A model generated the notes under the pieces. It had not been told where the DNA came from, did not search any database, and saw nothing but the letters and a program-made list of their open reading frames with translations. The translations under genes were made by a program, and so were the position numbers. From Gammaproteobacteria bacterium (lineage in GTDB: Bacteria; Pseudomonadota; Gammaproteobacteria; HK1), in assembly GCA_022824305.1 (NCBI GenBank), contig JAJEAD010000076.1, forward strand, positions 303,162 to 367,161: a DNA stretch of 64,000 nucleotides. The letters run 5' to 3'. This document shows, piece after piece, positions 60,940 to 64,000 of the stretch; the stretch's first letter is position 1; each line of letters opens with the position of its first letter.

Positions 60940-61773
60940 TTACCTCCTGGCTCGGCTGCGGCGACGCACTATCATCGAATCGGTGCGCTTGTTCTTCCGG
61001 GTCTTGTGTCCCTTGGTCGGCTGACCCCAGGGCGTCACCGGGTGCCTTCCTCCGGAAGTGCGTCCCTCGCCACCGCCGTGGGGATGGTCTACCGGGTTCA
61101 TCACCACTCCCCGGACCGTAGGCCGTCGCCCGCGCCACCGGGCAGCCCCCGCCTTGCCGAGCGAGCGGAGTCCGTGCTCCGAATTGCTGACTTCTCCAAT
61201 CGTGGCGCGACATTCTATCGGCACTCTGCGGAGCTCTCCCGAGCGCAGCCGCAGGGTAGCGAAGGCGCCGGCGCGCGCGATGAGCTGGGCGCTCGTGCCC
61301 GCGCTTCTCGCGAGCTGGGCGCCCTTTCCCGCCTTCATTTCCACGCAGTGGACAACGCTGCCTACCGGAATGTTCCGTAGAGGCAAGCAGTTTCCGGCCC
61401 GAATCGGCGCCGATGAACCGGACATCAGGGTCTCGCCCTTCGCCAGACCCTGAGCGGCGAGAATGTAGCGGCGCTCTCCGTCCGCGTAGAGCAGCAGCGC
61501 GATATGGGCACTGCGGTTCGGATCGTACTCTATGCGTTCCACGCGCGCGGGCACGCCGTCCTTGCGGCGCTTGAAGTCGATGATGCGATAGCGCCGCTTG
61601 TGGCCTCCCCCGCGATGGCGCACGGTGATGCGGCCGCGGTTGTTGCGCCCGCCGCTCGACGTCTTCTTGGCCAGAAGAGGCGCATGCGGATCGCCGGTGT
61701 GGAGGCTCCTGTCCTCCACCTTCACCACGAAGCGCCGGCCGGGCGATGTGGGTTTCGTCTGCTTCAGAGTCAT
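60940..61773 (-). CDS. rplB: 50S ribosomal protein L2
   Basis: 277 aa (E. coli 273). It contains [20 protein letters not shown], the [13 protein letters not shown] stretch and [20 protein letters not shown] with the conserved His near the peptidyl-transferase centre. The ATG at 61773 begins [14 protein letters not shown]; the longer in-frame Met is rejected. Confidence 0.99.
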   Translation of the reverse strand: MTLKQTKPTSPGRRFVVKVEDRSLHTGDPHAPLLAKKTSSGGRNNRGRITVRHRGGGHKRRYRIIDFKRRKDGVPARVERIEYDPNRSAHIALLLYADGERRYILAAQGLAKGETLMSGSSAPIRAGNCLPLRNIPVGSVVHCVEMKAGKGAQLARSAGTSAQLIARAGAFATLRLRSGELRRVPIECRATIGEVSNSEHGLRSLGKAGAARWRGRRPTVRGVVMNPVDHPHGGGEGRTSGGRHPVTPWGQPTKGHKTRKNKRTDSMIVRRRSRARR

Positions 61774-61816
61774 CCCGGAAGCCCCTGTGTCCGCTGAGTG
61801 CCCGACGCGCGGAAAA

Positions 61817-62116
61817 TCATGACTCGCCACCGAGGAAGTCGATGTCCTGGCCCGGAGCAAGTCTGAGGTAGGCCTTCTTCCAGTTCGGACGCCGGCCCGT
61901 CATGCGTCGGAAGCCCTTCGACTTGCCCCGGCAGTTGACGGTGCGCACGTGAACCACCTCCACGTTGAAGAGCTTTTCGACGGCGCGCTTGATCTCCGGC
62001 TTCCTGGCATCGGGGAGCACCCGAAACACCACCTGGTTGCTCTCGTCCGCCACGCGGGTGCTCTTCTCCGACACGTGCGGCGAAACGAGCACGCGCATCA
62101 GACGCTCGTCGTTCAT
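61817..62116 (-). CDS. rplW: 50S ribosomal protein L23
   Basis: 99 aa (E. coli 100). [19 protein letters not shown] and [15 protein letters not shown] are conserved. It docks trigger factor and SRP at the tunnel exit. The start overlaps the rplD stop by four bases. Confidence 0.98.
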   Translation of the reverse strand: MNDERLMRVLVSPHVSEKSTRVADESNQVVFRVLPDARKPEIKRAVEKLFNVEVVHVRTVNCRGKSKGFRRMTGRRPNWKKAYLRLAPGQDIDFLGGES

Positions 62117-62730
62117 GCCACTCGCTCCTCCATCCTGCGGCAGGCGGCCACCGTCATGAGAATCTGGGAAAAGGCGAGCAGACTCACCGGGCTGACGTGG
62201 AGAGCTTCACTCACCCCGACCCAGTGCAGGTTGCGGGCCGCCAGCGCCAGGGCGTCGTCGCGATCATCGACCACGATGAGGACGTCGTGGAGTCCGAGGC
62301 CCTCGAGCTTGCCCGCCAGCTCCCGGGTCTTCGGCGCGGAGACACCCATGTCCTCGACGAGGTGCAGGCGGCCCTGGCGAGTGAGCTCCGAGAGAATGGA
62401 GCGCATTGCGCCCCGATACATCTTTCGGTTCACTTTCTGCGCGTAGGAGCGGGGCTTCGCGGCAAAGGTAACGCCCCCACCCCGCCAGATCGGACTGCTC
62501 GAGCTGCCGGCGCGGGCTCGTCCCGTACCCTTCTGGCGCCAGGGCTTGGCCCCGCCGCCGCGCACCTCCGCGCGCGTCTTCTGCGCGCTGGTTCCGGCGC
62601 GCCCGCCCGCCATGTACGCGGACACCACCTGGTGCACGAGAGAAACGTTGTACGCGGCGTCGAACGCCGCGTCGGAAACCTCCACCTCGGGTCCCTTGCC
62701 GCCATCCCTTGTTCTGGTTGCCAGTTGCAT
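62113..62730 (-). CDS. rplD: 50S ribosomal protein L4
   Basis: 205 aa (E. coli 201). [20 protein letters not shown] and [20 protein letters not shown] form the tunnel loop. In E. coli it also represses the S10 operon; no S10-leader-like structure can be seen here because the operon's 5' region lies outside the window. Confidence 0.98.
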   Translation of the reverse strand: MQLATRTRDGGKGPEVEVSDAAFDAAYNVSLVHQVVSAYMAGGRAGTSAQKTRAEVRGGGAKPWRQKGTGRARAGSSSSPIWRGGGVTFAAKPRSYAQKVNRKMYRGAMRSILSELTRQGRLHLVEDMGVSAPKTRELAGKLEGLGLHDVLIVVDDRDDALALAARNLHWVGVSEALHVSPVSLLAFSQILMTVAACRRMEERVA

Positions 62731-62738
62731 CGCGGGAC

Positions 62739-63386
62739 TCAGCTCGCTTTCGACTTCGCGGAGGGCACGACGAGGACATCTCCGCCGCGGGCTCCGGGCA
62801 CCGCGCCGCGCAGCAGGAGGACGCCCTTCTCCTCATCAACCCGCATCACCAGGAGATTCGGAGCGGTGCGCCGAACTCCCCCCATGCGACCCGCCATGCG
62901 CTTGCCCTTGAAGACGCGACCCGGGGTCTGATTCTGCCCGATGGAGCCGGGAGCACGATGGGAAAGGGAGTTTCCGTGACTCGCGTCCTGGGTGCGGAAG
63001 TTGTGCCGCTTCACCACACCGGCATTCCCCTTTCCGATGCTCGTGCCGATGGCATCGACTTGTTGGCCCACCTCGAAGATTCCGGGGCCGATTTCGCCTC
63101 CCACCTCGAGATCCGGCGTCTCGCCTTCCCGAAGCCGGAACTCCCACAGCCCACGGCCCGCTTCCACTCCGGCCTTGGCGAGGTGTCCCGCCGCCGCACG
63201 GTTCACGCGCCGGGAGCGCCGCGCGCCGGTCGTCACCTGCACCGCCCGGTAGCCGTCGTGCTCCTCGCTCTTGAGCTGCGTGATCCGATTGGGCTCGACT
63301 TCGATCACGGTCACCGGCACCGATTCACCATCTTCGGTGTAAATCCGGGTCATGCCGCACTTTCGGCCTACTACTCCGAGTGACAT
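62739..63386 (-). CDS. rplC: 50S ribosomal protein L3
   Basis: 215 aa (E. coli 209). [20 protein letters not shown] is the family start and fixes the ATG at 63386. [19 protein letters not shown] is near the C-terminus. It is an assembly initiator next to the peptidyl-transferase centre. It follows an unusually long 148-bp gap after rpsJ. Confidence 0.98.
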   Translation of the reverse strand: MSLGVVGRKCGMTRIYTEDGESVPVTVIEVEPNRITQLKSEEHDGYRAVQVTTGARRSRRVNRAAAGHLAKAGVEAGRGLWEFRLREGETPDLEVGGEIGPGIFEVGQQVDAIGTSIGKGNAGVVKRHNFRTQDASHGNSLSHRAPGSIGQNQTPGRVFKGKRMAGRMGGVRRTAPNLLVMRVDEEKGVLLLRGAVPGARGGDVLVVPSAKSKAS

Positions 63387-63534
63387 CGTTTCTATTCCGT
63401 GAGCGCCATCGCCCTTCGGGACGTCGCGGGGAGAGGCTTTGCAGAAGACTTGTTCATCGCAAGGCGGTGCATTGATCCACAACCTTCATCCCGAGAACGG
63501 CGCCTGTCGCATGAGGTCCATGGGTCGGCATCCG
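63387..63534 (-). other. Long rpsJ-rplC spacer with a chain of three micro-ORFs
   Basis: On the minus strand three tiny frames follow each other: 63521-63486 (11 aa), 63489-63454 (11 aa) and 63457-63392 (21 aa, [20 protein letters not shown] plus E). Each start overlaps the previous stop as ATGA. The last stop is 5 bases before the rplC ATG. None resembles a known peptide and coding is unproven. Confidence 0.3.
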
Positions 63535-63846
63535 TCAGTTGAGCTTGATCTGGACGTCCACTCCGGCGGCCAGGTCCAGCTTCATCAGGGCATCGACGGT
63601 CTTGTCGGTAGGGTTCGAGATATCCAGTATCCGCTTGTGGGTGCGAATCTCGTACTGGTCCCGTGCATCCTTGTTGACGTGAGGCGAAACCAGAACGGTG
63701 AAGCGTTCCTTGCGCGTCGGCAAGGGAATCGGCCCCCGCACCTGTGCACCGGTACGCCGGGCAGTCTCCGCGATCTCGGTCGCGGACTGATCGATCAGGC
63801 GGTGATCGAAGGCTTTGAGCCGGATGCGTATGCGTTGGTTGGCCAT
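63535..63846 (-). CDS. rpsJ: 30S ribosomal protein S10
   Basis: 103 aa, as in E. coli. [20 protein letters not shown] and [20 protein letters not shown] are near-invariant. It also serves as NusE in antitermination. It is 19 bp after tuf, the usual streptomycin-operon junction. Confidence 0.99.
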   Translation of the reverse strand: MANQRIRIRLKAFDHRLIDQSATEIAETARRTGAQVRGPIPLPTRKERFTVLVSPHVNKDARDQYEIRTHKRILDISNPTDKTVDALMKLDLAAGVDVQIKLN

Positions 63847-63865
63847 GCCTCTTCGCTCTCGTGCG

Positions 63866-64000
63866 CTATTCCAGGATTCTGGCGACGACGCCGGCGCCGA
63901 CGGTGCGTCCGCCCTCGCGCACCGCGAAGCGCAACCCTTCCTCCATCGCGATCGGCGCGATCAGGTTGACCTCCATCTGCACGTTGTCCCCCGGCATCAC
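63866..64000 (-). CDS. tuf: Elongation factor Tu, C-terminal end (gene continues beyond window)
   Basis: The last 44 residues, read from the minus strand, start [19 protein letters not shown] and end AGVVARILE, the standard EF-Tu terminus in domain 3. EF-Tu delivers aminoacyl-tRNA to the ribosome. The gene is cut by the right edge. The start and GTPase domain lie outside. Confidence 0.98.
   Translation of the reverse strand: MMPGDNVQMEVNLIAPIAMEEGLRFAVREGGRTVGAGVVARILE

Overview
The window is high-GC (I estimate the mid-60s percent) and reads as the chromosome of a gammaproteobacterium. The evidence is the run mutL-miaA-hfq-hflK-hflC, the shape and wall cluster mreBCD-mrdA-rodA, zapD, the hda and purM-purN neighbourhood, rluD-pgeF-clpB, and the complete gammaproteobacterial order of the S10, spc and alpha ribosomal operons. 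I cannot name the genus. Almost all of the window is housekeeping core. The only clearly accessory block is at the left end. I saw no tRNA, rRNA, CRISPR array, insertion sequence or prophage.

Layout. 1-5.8 kb (+): the end of sarcosine oxidase alpha (cut by the window edge), sarcosine oxidase gamma, a Rieske oxygenase and a glutathione S-transferase-like protein. 5.9-17.1 kb (-): one long same-strand run, ilvI-ilvH-pssA-UDG-rimI-mutL-miaA-hfq-hflK-hflC-DUF2065-purA (branched-chain amino acid and phospholipid synthesis, DNA repair, tRNA modification, RNA chaperone, membrane protease regulators, AMP synthesis). 17.3-20.1 kb (+): proS, an ArsC-like protein and wrbA. 20.3-22.1 kb (-): DUF2066 protein and hda. 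22.2-23.9 kb (+): purM-purN, whose stop codon overlaps that of the convergent trmJ. 24.8-31.3 kb: suhB, the pilin gene pilA, sucC-sucD-glnB, bamD and rluD. 31.3-37.7 kb (+): pgeF, clpB, pilD, zapD and a CnoX-like thioredoxin. 37.7-46.4 kb (-): mreB-mreC-mreD-mrdA-rodA-mltB-dacC-lipB, a cell-wall elongation cluster. 46.6-49.8 kb (+): gatC-gatA-gatB. 49.9-64.0 kb (-): tuf (partial), then rpsJ through rplQ, 28 genes including secY, rpmJ and rpoA.

How it works together. The right half supplies the ribosome, the Sec channel and the RNA polymerase alpha subunit, next to the tRNA-dependent amidotransferase and the MreB/RodA/PBP2 elongation machine. Many genes overlap by four bases (ATGA or GTGA), which suggests translational coupling. 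Several usual gammaproteobacterial neighbours are absent from their familiar places: hflX, hisZ, ilvC, perM, ybeD, coaE and nadE. The MutL here lacks the endonuclease motif, which points to a MutH-type mismatch repair system.

The most unusual signals lie in intergenic DNA of the ribosomal operons. A 107-bp inverted-repeat element sits between rpsS and rplV and would bury the rplV ribosome-binding site in an 18-bp stem. The 3' end of rpsD is repeated three times with a 25-bp period and forms two tandem hairpins. The long rpsJ-rplC spacer holds a chain of three overlapping micro-ORFs. I found no wholly new protein system.
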